Of a stretch of 64,000 nucleotides of DNA, positions 9,976 to 18,900 are shown one piece after another. Both the position numbers and the translations under genes were made by a program. The DNA is from RPQJ01 sp046347155. Its GTDB lineage: Bacteria; Pseudomonadota; Gammaproteobacteria; Steroidobacterales; Steroidobacteraceae. Within the stretch, counting starts at the first letter, position 1; the number at the start of each line of letters is the position of its first letter. Location: the NCBI GenBank assembly GCA_046347155.1, contig JAXMGT010000001.1:372001-436000 (forward strand), read 5' to 3'. The notes below the pieces were generated by a model. That model made no database searches and was not told the origin of the DNA. It worked only from the letters and a program-made list of their open reading frames with translations.

Positions 9976-10326
9976 GTGACGGACAGCCTGCACCGGTTGC
10001 GCGATGCGCTGCGCGAGTTCGCCGCGGCGCGCGACTGGGAGCAGTTCCACACGCCGCGCAACCTCGCGACCGCGCTCGCGGTCGAGGCCGCCGAACTGCT
10101 CGAGCCGTTCCAGTGGCTCGACGACGCGGCGGCCCGCGACCTGCCGCCCGACACCCGCGCCGCCGTCGAGCAGGAGATGGCCGACGTGCTGCTCTACCTC
10201 GTGCGCCTGGCCGACCGGCTCGGCGTGGACCTCGAGCAGGCCGCCTGCGCGAAGATCGCGCTGAACGCGGCGAAGTACCCCGTGGACAAGGCGCGCGGCA
10301 GCGCACGGAAGTACGACCGGCTGTAG
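9976..10326 (+). CDS. MazG-like nucleotide pyrophosphohydrolase
   Basis: A 116-residue all-alpha NTP pyrophosphohydrolase of the RS21-C6/dCTPase type, which hydrolyses (d)NTPs to monophosphates and probably cleans the nucleotide pool. The Mg-binding pattern EAAELLE followed by EQEMADVLLYLVR is the family ExxE...ExxD signature, and DWEQFHTPRNLATAL precedes it as in known members. The C-terminal KYPVDKARGSARKYDRL is also characteristic. GTG at 9976 is the only sensible start. Substrate preference cannot be read from sequence. Confidence 0.88.
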   Translation: MTDSLHRLRDALREFAAARDWEQFHTPRNLATALAVEAAELLEPFQWLDDAAARDLPPDTRAAVEQEMADVLLYLVRLADRLGVDLEQAACAKIALNAAKYPVDKARGSARKYDRL

Positions 10327-10406
10327 ACCCTGCGGCGGTTGCGATCCGGGCCCGCTTGCCGCACATTGGATCCCGGCGCACGCGCGCCCAACGCCTGGAG
10401 CCCCCC

Positions 10407-11252
10407 ATGTCCGGCCGCTTCTCCCGCAGTGTCCAGCTCGCGAAGGCTTCCTTCGCGGTCGTCCGCGCCGACAAGGAACTGATGCTGCTGCCGGTGATGT
10501 CGGTGTTCGCGCTGATCGTGATCGTCGCGAGCCTCGCGGTGCCGGTCGCCGTGCTCGGCGGGTTCAGCACCGCGGGGGCGCAGTCCGAGCCGCTCGCGAT
10601 GACCGGGGCGCTCGTCTTCTACGTGGTCACGTACTTCGTCGCGATCTTCTTCAACGCTGCGCTCGTTGGCGCTGCGATGATCCGGATGGACGGCGGCAAC
10701 CCGACCCTCGGCGACGGACTGCGGATCGCCTGGGCGCGCAAGGGCCGGATCCTCGGCTACGCGCTGATCGCCGCGACGATGGGACTCATCCTGCGCGCCA
10801 TCGAGGAGCGCGTCGGCTGGCTCGGCGCACTGGTCGTGAAGCTCATCGGCGCCGCCTGGGCGGTCGCGACGTTCCTCGTCGTGCCGGTGCTCGTCACCCG
10901 CGACGTCGGCCCGATCGGCGCCGTGAAGGAAAGCGCCGAACTGCTGCGCGAGACCTGGGGCGAGAATCTGATCGGCAATTTCGGACTCGGTCTCGTGTTC
11001 ATGCTGGTCTACCTGGTCTGGATCGCGGTCGGCGTCGTGGCGCTCGCGTTCGCGTCGAAGACCGGCTACGTCGCATTGATCGGTGCCGTCGTGCTCGTCG
11101 GGGTCGTGGGGCTGCTCGCGATCTCGGCATTGCAGGCGACGATGCAGGGCGTGTACGCGGCGGCCCTCTATCGCCACGCGACCCAGCCGGCCGCGCCGGT
11201 GCCGGGCTTCCCGCCCGACCTGATGGCGAACGCGTTCCGCGCCAAGGGCTGA
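10407..11252 (+). CDS. DUF6159 family membrane protein
   Basis: A 281-residue multi-pass inner-membrane protein. The N-terminus (FSRSVQLAKASFAVVRADKELMLLP) is the amphipathic motif typical of the DUF6159 family as I know it, followed by about six hydrophobic segments and an internal motif VTRDVGPIGAVKESAELLRETWGENLIGN. Function is unknown for the family. It stands 80 bases after the MazG-like gene and 88 before the CBS gene, on the same strand. ATG at 10407 is the start. Confidence 0.75.
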   Translation: MSGRFSRSVQLAKASFAVVRADKELMLLPVMSVFALIVIVASLAVPVAVLGGFSTAGAQSEPLAMTGALVFYVVTYFVAIFFNAALVGAAMIRMDGGNPTLGDGLRIAWARKGRILGYALIAATMGLILRAIEERVGWLGALVVKLIGAAWAVATFLVVPVLVTRDVGPIGAVKESAELLRETWGENLIGNFGLGLVFMLVYLVWIAVGVVALAFASKTGYVALIGAVVLVGVVGLLAISALQATMQGVYAAALYRHATQPAAPVPGFPPDLMANAFRAKG

Positions 11253-11340
11253 GCGCGCCACCGACGACGGCGTCGCACCTGCGGGCAATACGGATGCCCG
11301 CGGGCCATGGTCGCGTCACGCTTCGCCCGAGGCCGATGCG

Positions 11341-12105
11341 ATGCGACCCGAAGAGCCCGTGGCGAGGATCATGACCGAGACGGTCGTGGTCATCGACGTC
11401 GACCGGCCCGTCAGCGAGGCGCTCGACTGCTTCCGCCAGTACGGCATCCATCACCTTCCGGTCGTCCGCGGCGGGCGGATCGCCGGGATGCTGAGTTCGT
11501 ACGACGTCCCGAGGCTCGCCCGCCACGAAACCCGCGCCGTGCCCGGTCCGGCGGACCCGGACGACGCGATCACGATCCCGCGACTGATGCACGCACCGGT
11601 GACGGCGTTGCGGCCCGGCGACACGATCGCGCACGCGGTCGGACGGATGATCGAGGCCGGGGTGCACGCGGCGCCGGTCGTCGACGACGCCGGCCAGGTC
11701 CTCGGCATCGTGACCACGACCGACGTGATGCAGGGGCTGCTGCGCGGGCCACCGCGCCGGCTCGACTCCGGCGGGCCGGACGCCGACCCGCCACCGCCGT
11801 CCGCCGGGGACCCGGAGCAGGTCCACTATCACCGCCGGCCGACCGACGACGAACTGGCGCTGGCGATCGGGACGGCGCAGGCGCTGCATGTGGAGACACG
11901 CGACCCGCGCTACCTCGGCAAGACGCTGCTGTACCTCGAGCAGCGCAATGCGTTCCTGGAACGGGTGTTCGAACTGGCCGACCGGTTCCTGCTCTCCGGG
12001 CAGGACGTGCAGGTGCACTCGCTGCTGCTGAAGGCGATCCACGCGGCGAAGCGCGCCGAGGAGCACGCGACCGGTCGCGCGCGCGTGCCGTTCCCGCTCG
12101 AGTAG
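11341..12105 (+). CDS. CBS-domain pair protein
   Basis: A 254-residue cytoplasmic protein with two CBS motifs in the first half (about residues 8-58, VARIMTETVVVIDVDRPVSEAL..., and 78-135, MHAPVTALRPGDTIAHAVGRM...GIVTTTDVM). A Pro-rich linker follows, then a helical C-terminal domain (DDELALAIGTAQALHVETRD) of unknown type. CBS pairs usually bind adenosyl nucleotides and regulate a partner. No effector enzyme is fused. It is convergent with the fadH-like gene, 13 bases apart. Confidence 0.82.
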   Translation: MRPEEPVARIMTETVVVIDVDRPVSEALDCFRQYGIHHLPVVRGGRIAGMLSSYDVPRLARHETRAVPGPADPDDAITIPRLMHAPVTALRPGDTIAHAVGRMIEAGVHAAPVVDDAGQVLGIVTTTDVMQGLLRGPPRRLDSGGPDADPPPPSAGDPEQVHYHRRPTDDELALAIGTAQALHVETRDPRYLGKTLLYLEQRNAFLERVFELADRFLLSGQDVQVHSLLLKAIHAAKRAEEHATGRARVPFPLE

Positions 12106-12118
12106 GGGCGCGCTCGGC

Positions 12119-14164
12119 TCAGAGACGCGCGGCGAGCCGCGAGCCCTGGTCGATCGCGCGCTTCGCGTCGAGTTCCGAGGCGACGTCCGCGCCGCCGATC
12201 AGGTGCACGTTCGCACCGGCCGCGCGCAGCGGCGCCTCGAGGTCGCGGAGCGGTTCCTGCCCGGCGCAGATCACGACCGTGTCCACCTCGAGCAGCATCG
12301 GCTTTTCGCGCCGTTCGCCGAACGTGACGTGGAGCCCCCGAGCGTCCACGCGCTCGTAGTTCACTCCGCCGACCATTTCGACGCGCTTCGCCTTGAGTGC
12401 CGCCCGGTGGATCCAGCCGGTCGTCTTGCCGAGGCCCTTGCCGAGCGGTGGCGGCTTGCGCTGCAACAGCCAAACCTGCCGCGCGGCGGGCTCGATCCGG
12501 GCCGGCACGAGTCCGCCGCGGACCGTCGACGGGTCGCCGACGCCCCACTCGGCCATCCACGCGGCCGGGTCCAACGCCGTCGAGTGCGGGCCCGCGACCA
12601 GGAATTCGGCGACGTCGAAACCGATGCCGCCGGCGCCGACCACGGCGACCCGCGGACCGACCGGGGCACCCCGCAGCACGTCCACGTACGAGAGCACGCG
12701 GCCCGCCCGTGCCTGCTCGGGGGCGCCCTCGAGGCGGGGATCCCGCGGCGCGACGCCGGTGGCGAGCACGACTTCGTCGTAGCCGCCCTCGAGCAGCGCG
12801 TCGGCGGTCACGCGGGTGCCGAGCCGAGGCTCGATCCCGAGCACCTCGAGCCGGCGACGGAAGTAACGCAGCGTCTCCTGGAATTCTTCCTTGCCCGGGA
12901 TGCGCTTCGCCAGGTTGAACTGCCCGCCGATCTCGGCCGCCGCCTCGTACAGGTCGACCCGGTGGCCGCGCGAGCCGAGCACCGTGGCGCAGGCGAGCCC
13001 GGCGGGCCCGGCGCCGACCACGGCGACGCGCTTCGCCGTCGACGCGGGCGAGTACACGAGCTCGGTCTCGTGGCCGGCCCGCGGGTTCACGAGGCAGGAG
13101 GCGATCTTCCGCTGGAACACGTGGTCTAGGCAGGCCTGGTTGCAGGCGATGCAGGTGTTGATCTCGTCGGCCCGGCCGGTGGCCGCCTTCGCGACGAACT
13201 CCGGGTCGGCGAGCAGCGGGCGCGCCATCGACACCATGTCCGCGCAGCCGTCCGCCAGCACCTGCTCGGCGACCTCGGGCGTGTTGATCCGGTTCGTCGT
13301 GCAGAGCGGGATCCCGACCGCGCCCTTCAGCTTCTTCGTGACCCAGGCGAATGCCGCGCGCGGCACCGAGGTCGCGATCGTCGGCACGCGCGCCTCGTGC
13401 CAGCCGATGCCGGTGTTGATGATGCTCGCGCCGGCGCGTTCGATCGCCCGCGCGAGCTCGACGGTCTCTTCCCAGCTGGAGCCGCCGGGCACCAGGTCGA
13501 GCATCGACAACCGGTAGACGATGATGAAGTCGCGGCCCACGGCCTCGCGGGTGCGCGAGACGATTTCGACCGGCAGGCGCATCCGGTTGGCCCACGACCC
13601 GCCCCAGTCGTCCGTGCGGCGGTTCGTGTGCTCCGCCAGGAACTGGTTGATGAAGTAGCCTTCCGAGCCCATCACCTCCACGCCGTCGTAGCCGGCCTCG
13701 CGCGCGAGTGTCGCGCAGCGGACGAACGCGCGGATCTGCCGCTCGATCCCGCGCGCCGTGAGTTCGCGCGGCGCGAACGGCGAGATCGGCGACTTGATGC
13801 GCGACGGCGCGACCGCGAGCGGGTGGTAGCCGTAGCGGCCGGTGTGCAGGATCTGGAGCGCGATGTGGCCGCCCTCGCCGTGCACGGCGTCGGTGATCGG
13901 CCGGTGCCGGGCCGCGGCCGCCCGGGTCGCGAGCCGGCCGCCGAACGGGGCGGTCCAGCCCTCGATGTTCGGCGCGAAGCCGCCCGTGACGATCAGCCCG
14001 ACGCCACCGCGGGCGCGCTCGCGGAAGTATTCGACGAGTCGCGGAAAGGTCCTCGAGTGGTCCTCGAGGCCCGTGTGCATCGACCCCATCAGCACGCGGT
14101 TCCTGAGCCGCGCGTATCCGAGGTCGAGCGGCGCGAGCAGGTGAGGGTAGCGGCCCGCGGTCAC
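12119..14164 (-). CDS. fadH: NADPH-dependent 2,4-dienoyl-CoA reductase (FadH-type)
   Basis: A 681-residue fusion of an Old-Yellow-Enzyme TIM barrel (1-~330), an iron-sulfur segment and an FAD/NAD(P)-binding half, as in E. coli FadH, which removes the extra double bond in beta-oxidation of unsaturated fatty acids. Barrel motifs GYDGVEVMGSEGYFINQFLAEHTNRRTD and WHEARVPTIA fit FadH. The 4Fe-4S ligands appear as CIACNQACLDHVFQRKIASC, and GAGPAGLACATVLGSRGH and VAVVGAGGIGFDVAEFL bind FAD and NADPH. The start is GTG at 14164, overlapping the PiT stop by 4 bases (GTGA), so it is translated from the phosphate-transport message. Related family members reduce other enones, so the exact substrate is inferred. 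Confidence 0.9.
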   Translation of the reverse strand: MTAGRYPHLLAPLDLGYARLRNRVLMGSMHTGLEDHSRTFPRLVEYFRERARGGVGLIVTGGFAPNIEGWTAPFGGRLATRAAAARHRPITDAVHGEGGHIALQILHTGRYGYHPLAVAPSRIKSPISPFAPRELTARGIERQIRAFVRCATLAREAGYDGVEVMGSEGYFINQFLAEHTNRRTDDWGGSWANRMRLPVEIVSRTREAVGRDFIIVYRLSMLDLVPGGSSWEETVELARAIERAGASIINTGIGWHEARVPTIATSVPRAAFAWVTKKLKGAVGIPLCTTNRINTPEVAEQVLADGCADMVSMARPLLADPEFVAKAATGRADEINTCIACNQACLDHVFQRKIASCLVNPRAGHETELVYSPASTAKRVAVVGAGPAGLACATVLGSRGHRVDLYEAAAEIGGQFNLAKRIPGKEEFQETLRYFRRRLEVLGIEPRLGTRVTADALLEGGYDEVVLATGVAPRDPRLEGAPEQARAGRVLSYVDVLRGAPVGPRVAVVGAGGIGFDVAEFLVAGPHSTALDPAAWMAEWGVGDPSTVRGGLVPARIEPAARQVWLLQRKPPPLGKGLGKTTGWIHRAALKAKRVEMVGGVNYERVDARGLHVTFGERREKPMLLEVDTVVICAGQEPLRDLEAPLRAAGANVHLIGGADVASELDAKRAIDQGSRLAARL

Positions 14165-15171
14165 AGGAACGAGCGGCCGAGCCAGTAGGCGCCGGCGGCC
14201 ATCAGCGCCGCGGCGGGCATCGTCACGATCCAGGCGATCACGATGTTGCCCGCGAGGCCCCAGCGCACCGCGCTCGCGCGCTGCGCGGACCCGACGCCCA
14301 CGATCGCGCCGGTGATCGTGTGGGTGGTCGACACCGGGATGCCGAACCCCGACGCGATGAACAGCGTCATCGCGCCGCCGGTCTCGGCTGCGAATCCGCC
14401 GACCGGGCGAAGCTTCGTGATCTTCTGGCCCATCGTCTTCACGATGCGCCAGCCGCCGAACATCGTGCCGAGCGCGATCGCGACGTAACAGCTCACGATC
14501 ACCCACTCGGGCGGCATCTCCGCTTCCTTGCTCGTGACGCCGGCCGCGATCAGCAGCAGCCAGATGATGCCCATCGTCTTCTGGGCGTCGTTGCTGCCGT
14601 GGCCGACGCTGTAGAGCGCCGAGGACGCGAGCTGCAGCCGGCGGAACCAGCGGTCGACCTTGCGTGGAGCGGCCCGAACGCAGGCCCAGGACACGGCCAC
14701 CATCAGGAGCCCGCCGAGCAGGAAGCCGAGCAGCGGCGAGACGAAGATGAACGTCGCCGTCTTGATGATGCCGGGCGAGAGCAGCGGCCCGGTGCCGGCC
14801 TTCGCGATCGTCGCGCCGATCATCCCGCCGATCAGCGCGTGCGAGGAGCTCGACGGGATGCCGTAGTACCAGGTGACGATGTTCCAGACGATCGCACCGA
14901 CGAGCGCGCCGAAGATCACGTAGTGGTCCACGGCGACCGGGTCCACGATGCCCTTGCCGACCGTCGCGGCGACCTTCAGGTGGAAGATGAAGATCGCGAC
15001 GAAGTTGAAGAACGCGGCCCAGGCCACCGCCTGGTAGGGGCGCAGCACGCCGGTCGACACCACGGTCGCGATCGAGTTCGCCGCGTCGTGGAAGCCGTTC
15101 ATGAAGTCAAAGACGAGCGCCAGCGCCACGAGCACCGCGAGCGTCGCGAACGTCAGTGTGGGGTCCACCAT
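14161..15171 (-). CDS. pit: low-affinity inorganic phosphate transporter, PiT family
   Basis: A 336-residue multi-pass inner-membrane protein of the PiT/Pho-4 family, which couples uptake of metal-phosphate complexes to the proton gradient. The two inverted signature repeats are visible as FMNGFHDAANSIATVVSTGVL near residue 25 and GFGIPVSTTHTITGAIVGVG near 285, with GIPSSSSHALIGGMIGA and SVGHGSNDAQKTMGI between. It begins 2 bases after the DUF47 gene stop and overlaps fadH by 4 bases. DUF47-PiT pairs are common, the first acting as a PhoU-like regulator. Confidence 0.94.
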   Translation of the reverse strand: MVDPTLTFATLAVLVALALVFDFMNGFHDAANSIATVVSTGVLRPYQAVAWAAFFNFVAIFIFHLKVAATVGKGIVDPVAVDHYVIFGALVGAIVWNIVTWYYGIPSSSSHALIGGMIGATIAKAGTGPLLSPGIIKTATFIFVSPLLGFLLGGLLMVAVSWACVRAAPRKVDRWFRRLQLASSALYSVGHGSNDAQKTMGIIWLLLIAAGVTSKEAEMPPEWVIVSCYVAIALGTMFGGWRIVKTMGQKITKLRPVGGFAAETGGAMTLFIASGFGIPVSTTHTITGAIVGVGSAQRASAVRWGLAGNIVIAWIVTMPAAALMAAGAYWLGRSFL

Positions 15172-15173
15172 GC

Positions 15174-15815
15174 TCAGGCGTTCTCGACGACGACCGCTTC
15201 GATGATGTTCGCCACGTCCTGGCACTTGTCGATCGCGTTCTCGAGGTACTCGTAGACGTTCTTGTGCTTGATCAGCTGCCGCACGTCCTGTTCCTCGCGG
15301 AACAGCGTCGAGATGCCCTTGCGCATCAGCGCGTCGCCGTCGCTCTCGAGGCCGTCGATCTCCTGCGCGAGCGCGAGGGCGCGCGGCGCGTTGTCCATCG
15401 AATCGAGCAGCGCGACGGCCGCCTTCACCTTCTCGCAGCAGGCCTCGAGGATCCGGGCCATCCCGGCCGACTCGGGCGGCAGCGTCTGGATGTCGAACAG
15501 GTTCATCGACTCGGCCGCGTCCTGCATCAGGTCCAGGATGTCGTCCATCCCGGAGATCAGGCGGTGGATCTCGTTTCGGTCGAACGGCGTGATGAACGTG
15601 GAGTGGAGCAGCTGCACGGTCTCGTAGGTGACCTTGTCCGCGCCGCGCTCGACCTCGCCGATGCGCTCGATCAGCGCGGCCCGCCGCCCGAGGTCCGCGT
15701 AGTCGCGGACCAGCTCGGACACGGCGTGGCCGCCCTGCACGATCAGCTCGGCGTGGCGGTTGAAAAGGGTGAAGAACCGCGCCTCGCGCGGCATCAAGGC
15801 GGACAGAAAGCGCAT
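15174..15815 (-). CDS. DUF47 (PhoU-like) phosphate transport regulator
   Basis: A 213-residue all-helical cytoplasmic protein of the DUF47/YkaA family. The start MRFLSALMPREARFFTLFNRHAELIV is characteristic; ATG at 15794 (MPREARFF) is an alternative. PhoU-like metal-binding acidic motifs are visible (EVERGADKVTYE, SGMDDILDLMQDAAE, IDGLESDGDALMRKG). Proteins of this family sit before PiT transporters and are thought to regulate them. The PiT gene begins two bases after this stop. Confidence 0.9.
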   Translation of the reverse strand: MRFLSALMPREARFFTLFNRHAELIVQGGHAVSELVRDYADLGRRAALIERIGEVERGADKVTYETVQLLHSTFITPFDRNEIHRLISGMDDILDLMQDAAESMNLFDIQTLPPESAGMARILEACCEKVKAAVALLDSMDNAPRALALAQEIDGLESDGDALMRKGISTLFREEQDVRQLIKHKNVYEYLENAIDKCQDVANIIEAVVVENA

Positions 15816-15924
15816 CCCGGCCCCCGGGGGTCTAATCGTTGTGGGCGCAAGTATCCGCGATCCGGCCGGAACGTGGTAGCGTGGCCTTCCGGACCCGGCC
15901 TCCTGCCGGCCGTCCGGGCATCCC

Positions 15925-18900
15925 ATGACAGACCGCGACGACGCCATCCGTATCCGCGGGGCGCGGCAGAACAACCTGCGCGCGCTCGACCTCGACATCC
16001 CGCTCGGCGAACTGGTGGTGGTCACCGGGGTGTCGGGTTCGGGCAAGTCGTCGCTCGTGTTCGACACGGTCTACGCGGAGGGCCAGCGCCGCTACGTCGA
16101 AACGTTCTCGCCGTACGCCCGCCAGTTCCTCGACCGGATGGACCGGCCCCGGGTGGACCGCGTCGAGGGAATCCCGCCCGCGATCGCGATCGACCAGACC
16201 AACCCGGTGCGCACGTCCCGGTCGACGGTCGGGACGATGACCGAACTGAACGACCACCTGAAGCTGCTGTACGCGCGCGCCGCACGGCTCCACTGCCGGG
16301 GCTGCGGGCGACCGGTCCGTCGCGACACGCCTGCGGATCTCGCGAACGACGTCGAGTCGGGCGATTTCGGCGGTCCCGACGCGCGGCTGGTGGTGACGTT
16401 CCCGGTGGCGGTGCCCGAGAACTTTTCCGAGGCCGAGGTGCTCCGGCTGCTCGAGCAGCAGGGCTACACGCGCATCCACGCACGCGAGGGCCGCGTGCTC
16501 GAAGTCGTGCAGGACCGTTTTGCCGCCGGCAGCGCCGGTCGCAGCCGGTTGCTCGAGGCGGCCGAGGCCGCGTTCCGCGTCGGCCGCGGCCGCCTCGCCG
16601 TGCGGGGACTGTCCCCGGGGGGGCTGTCCCCGGAGGGGACTGACCCCTTTTCGACCATCCTCCGCCGCTACTCGACCGACCTGCACTGCGCTGACTGCGA
16701 CATCCACTACCGCGAACCGGTGCCGAGCCTCTTTTCGTTCAACTCACCGCTCGGGGCCTGCGAGACCTGCCGCGGCTTCGGCCGCGTGATCGGCGTCGAC
16801 TGGGGCCTCGTGATTCCCGACGGCACCCGCACGCTGGCCGGCGGTGCCGTGAAGCCCTGGCAGACGGCGTCCTACAAGGAATGCCAGGACGACCTCGTGC
16901 GCTACGCGAAGAAGCGCGGCGTGCCGCTCGACGTGCCGTGGAACGAACTCTCCGAGGAGCACCGCCGCTGGGTCATCGACGGCGAGGGTCCGTGGGAGCG
17001 CAAGGTCTGGTACGGCGCGAAGCGGTTCTTCGCCTGGCTCGAGACCAAGGCGTACAAGATGCACATCCGCGTGCTGCTGTCGAAGTACCGCAGCTACACG
17101 GCCTGCGGTGCCTGCGGCGGCTCGCGGCTGAAGCCGGAGGCGCTGCTGTGGCGCCTCGGCCCGGACGCGGACGGGCGGTCGGCGCCGGGCATCCACGCGC
17201 TGATGCTCATGCCGCTCGAACGCGTCCGCGATTTCTTCGCGACACTCGTGCTGCCGGCGCCACTCGACGAGGCGACCGAACTGCTCGTGGGCGAGATCCG
17301 GGCGCGGCTCGACTTCCTGGTGCGTGTCGGCCTCGGCTACCTGACGCTCGACCGGCAGTCGCGCACGCTCTCGGGTGGCGAGGTGCAGCGCATCAACCTG
17401 ACGACCGCGCTCGGCACCTCACTCGTGAACACGCTGTTCGTGCTCGACGAGCCGTCGATCGGGCTGCATCCGCGCGACATGGGCCGCGTCGTCGACGTGA
17501 TGAAGCGGCTGCGCGACGCCGGAAATTCGCTGCTCGTCGTCGAGCACGACCCGCAGGTGATGCTCTCGGCCGACCGGCTCATCGACATGGGCCCCGGTCC
17601 GGGCGAGCGCGGCGGAGCAATCGTGTTCGACGGCACGCCCGCCGAGCTGATGCGTCGCGGCGACACGCTCACGGCCGAGTACCTCTCGGGCCGGCGCGAC
17701 GCGGCCGGCAGCGCGGGCCGGCGCGGCCCGCCGGGACCCGGGGACCCGAGGCTGCGCCTCGAGGGCGCGCGCGAGCACAACCTGAAGGACGTCGACGTCG
17801 AGATCCCGCTCCAGCGCTTCGTCTGCGTGACCGGCGTGTCGGGGTCCGGCAAGTCGACGCTCGTGCAGGACGTGCTGCTGCCGGCGCTCAGGCGCGCGCA
17901 CGGCAAGCCCACCGAGTCGCCGGGCGAGCACCGTGCGCTGCACGGTGCCGGGCTCGTCACCGAGGTCATGATGGTCGACCAGACCGCGATCGGCCGGACC
18001 GCGCGCTCGAACCCGGCGAGCTACGTCGGTGCATTCGACGTGATCCGCAAGCGCTACGCGGCCGAGCCGGCGTCGATCGAGCGCGGCTACACGCCGGGCA
18101 CGTTCAGCTTCAACTCCGGCACGGGCCGCTGCCCGGCCTGTTCCGGCAACGGCTACGAGCACGTCGAGATGCAGTTCCTCTCGGACGTGTACCTGCGCTG
18201 TCCGGACTGCGACGGCCGCCGCTACCGTGCCGAGACGCTGGAGGTGAAGATGAGCCGCGGCGCAGGCCCGGCGCGCAGCATTGCCGACGTGCTCGAGATG
18301 ACGGTGTCCGAGGCGGTGCAGTTCTTCGCCGGCGACGCCGAGGTGCTCGCGGGCCTCGAGCCGCTGGTGGCCGTCGGTCTCGACTACCTGCGGCTCGGCC
18401 AGCCGGTGCCGACGCTCTCGGGCGGCGAGGCGCAGCGCCTGAAGCTTGCCGGCCACCTGGCGGAGAGTGGTGGGGACATCCTGGAATTCCGCCCCGGAAA
18501 TCCAGGATGTCCCCGTCCCGGCAAGCTGTTCCTGTTCGACGAGCCGACGACGGGCCTGCACTTCGACGACGTCTCGAAGCTGCTCGGCGCGTTCCGGCGC
18601 CTGCTCGACGCGGGGCACTCGCTGGTTGTCATCGAGCACAACCTGGACGTGATCCGCGCCGCCGACTGGATCGTGGACCTCGGTCCCGAGGGCGGTGAGG
18701 CGGGCGGCGAGGTCGTCGCGACCGGTACGCCGGACGACCTCGCGCGCCACGCGACCTCGCACACCGGCCGCGCGCTCCGCGAGTTCGACACCGACCGGCG
18801 CCGCGTGCTCGACGCGGTGGCGAAGCCGTCGCGTCGCAGGGCGGCCGCGGTGTCCGACGCCGCGAGGGACTCGATCGTCGTGCACCGGGCGCGCGAGCAC

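Noticed and set aside
15816..15924. LexA box before the tandem uvrA
   Set aside because: I looked for CTGT-N8-ACAG in this spacer and saw none.
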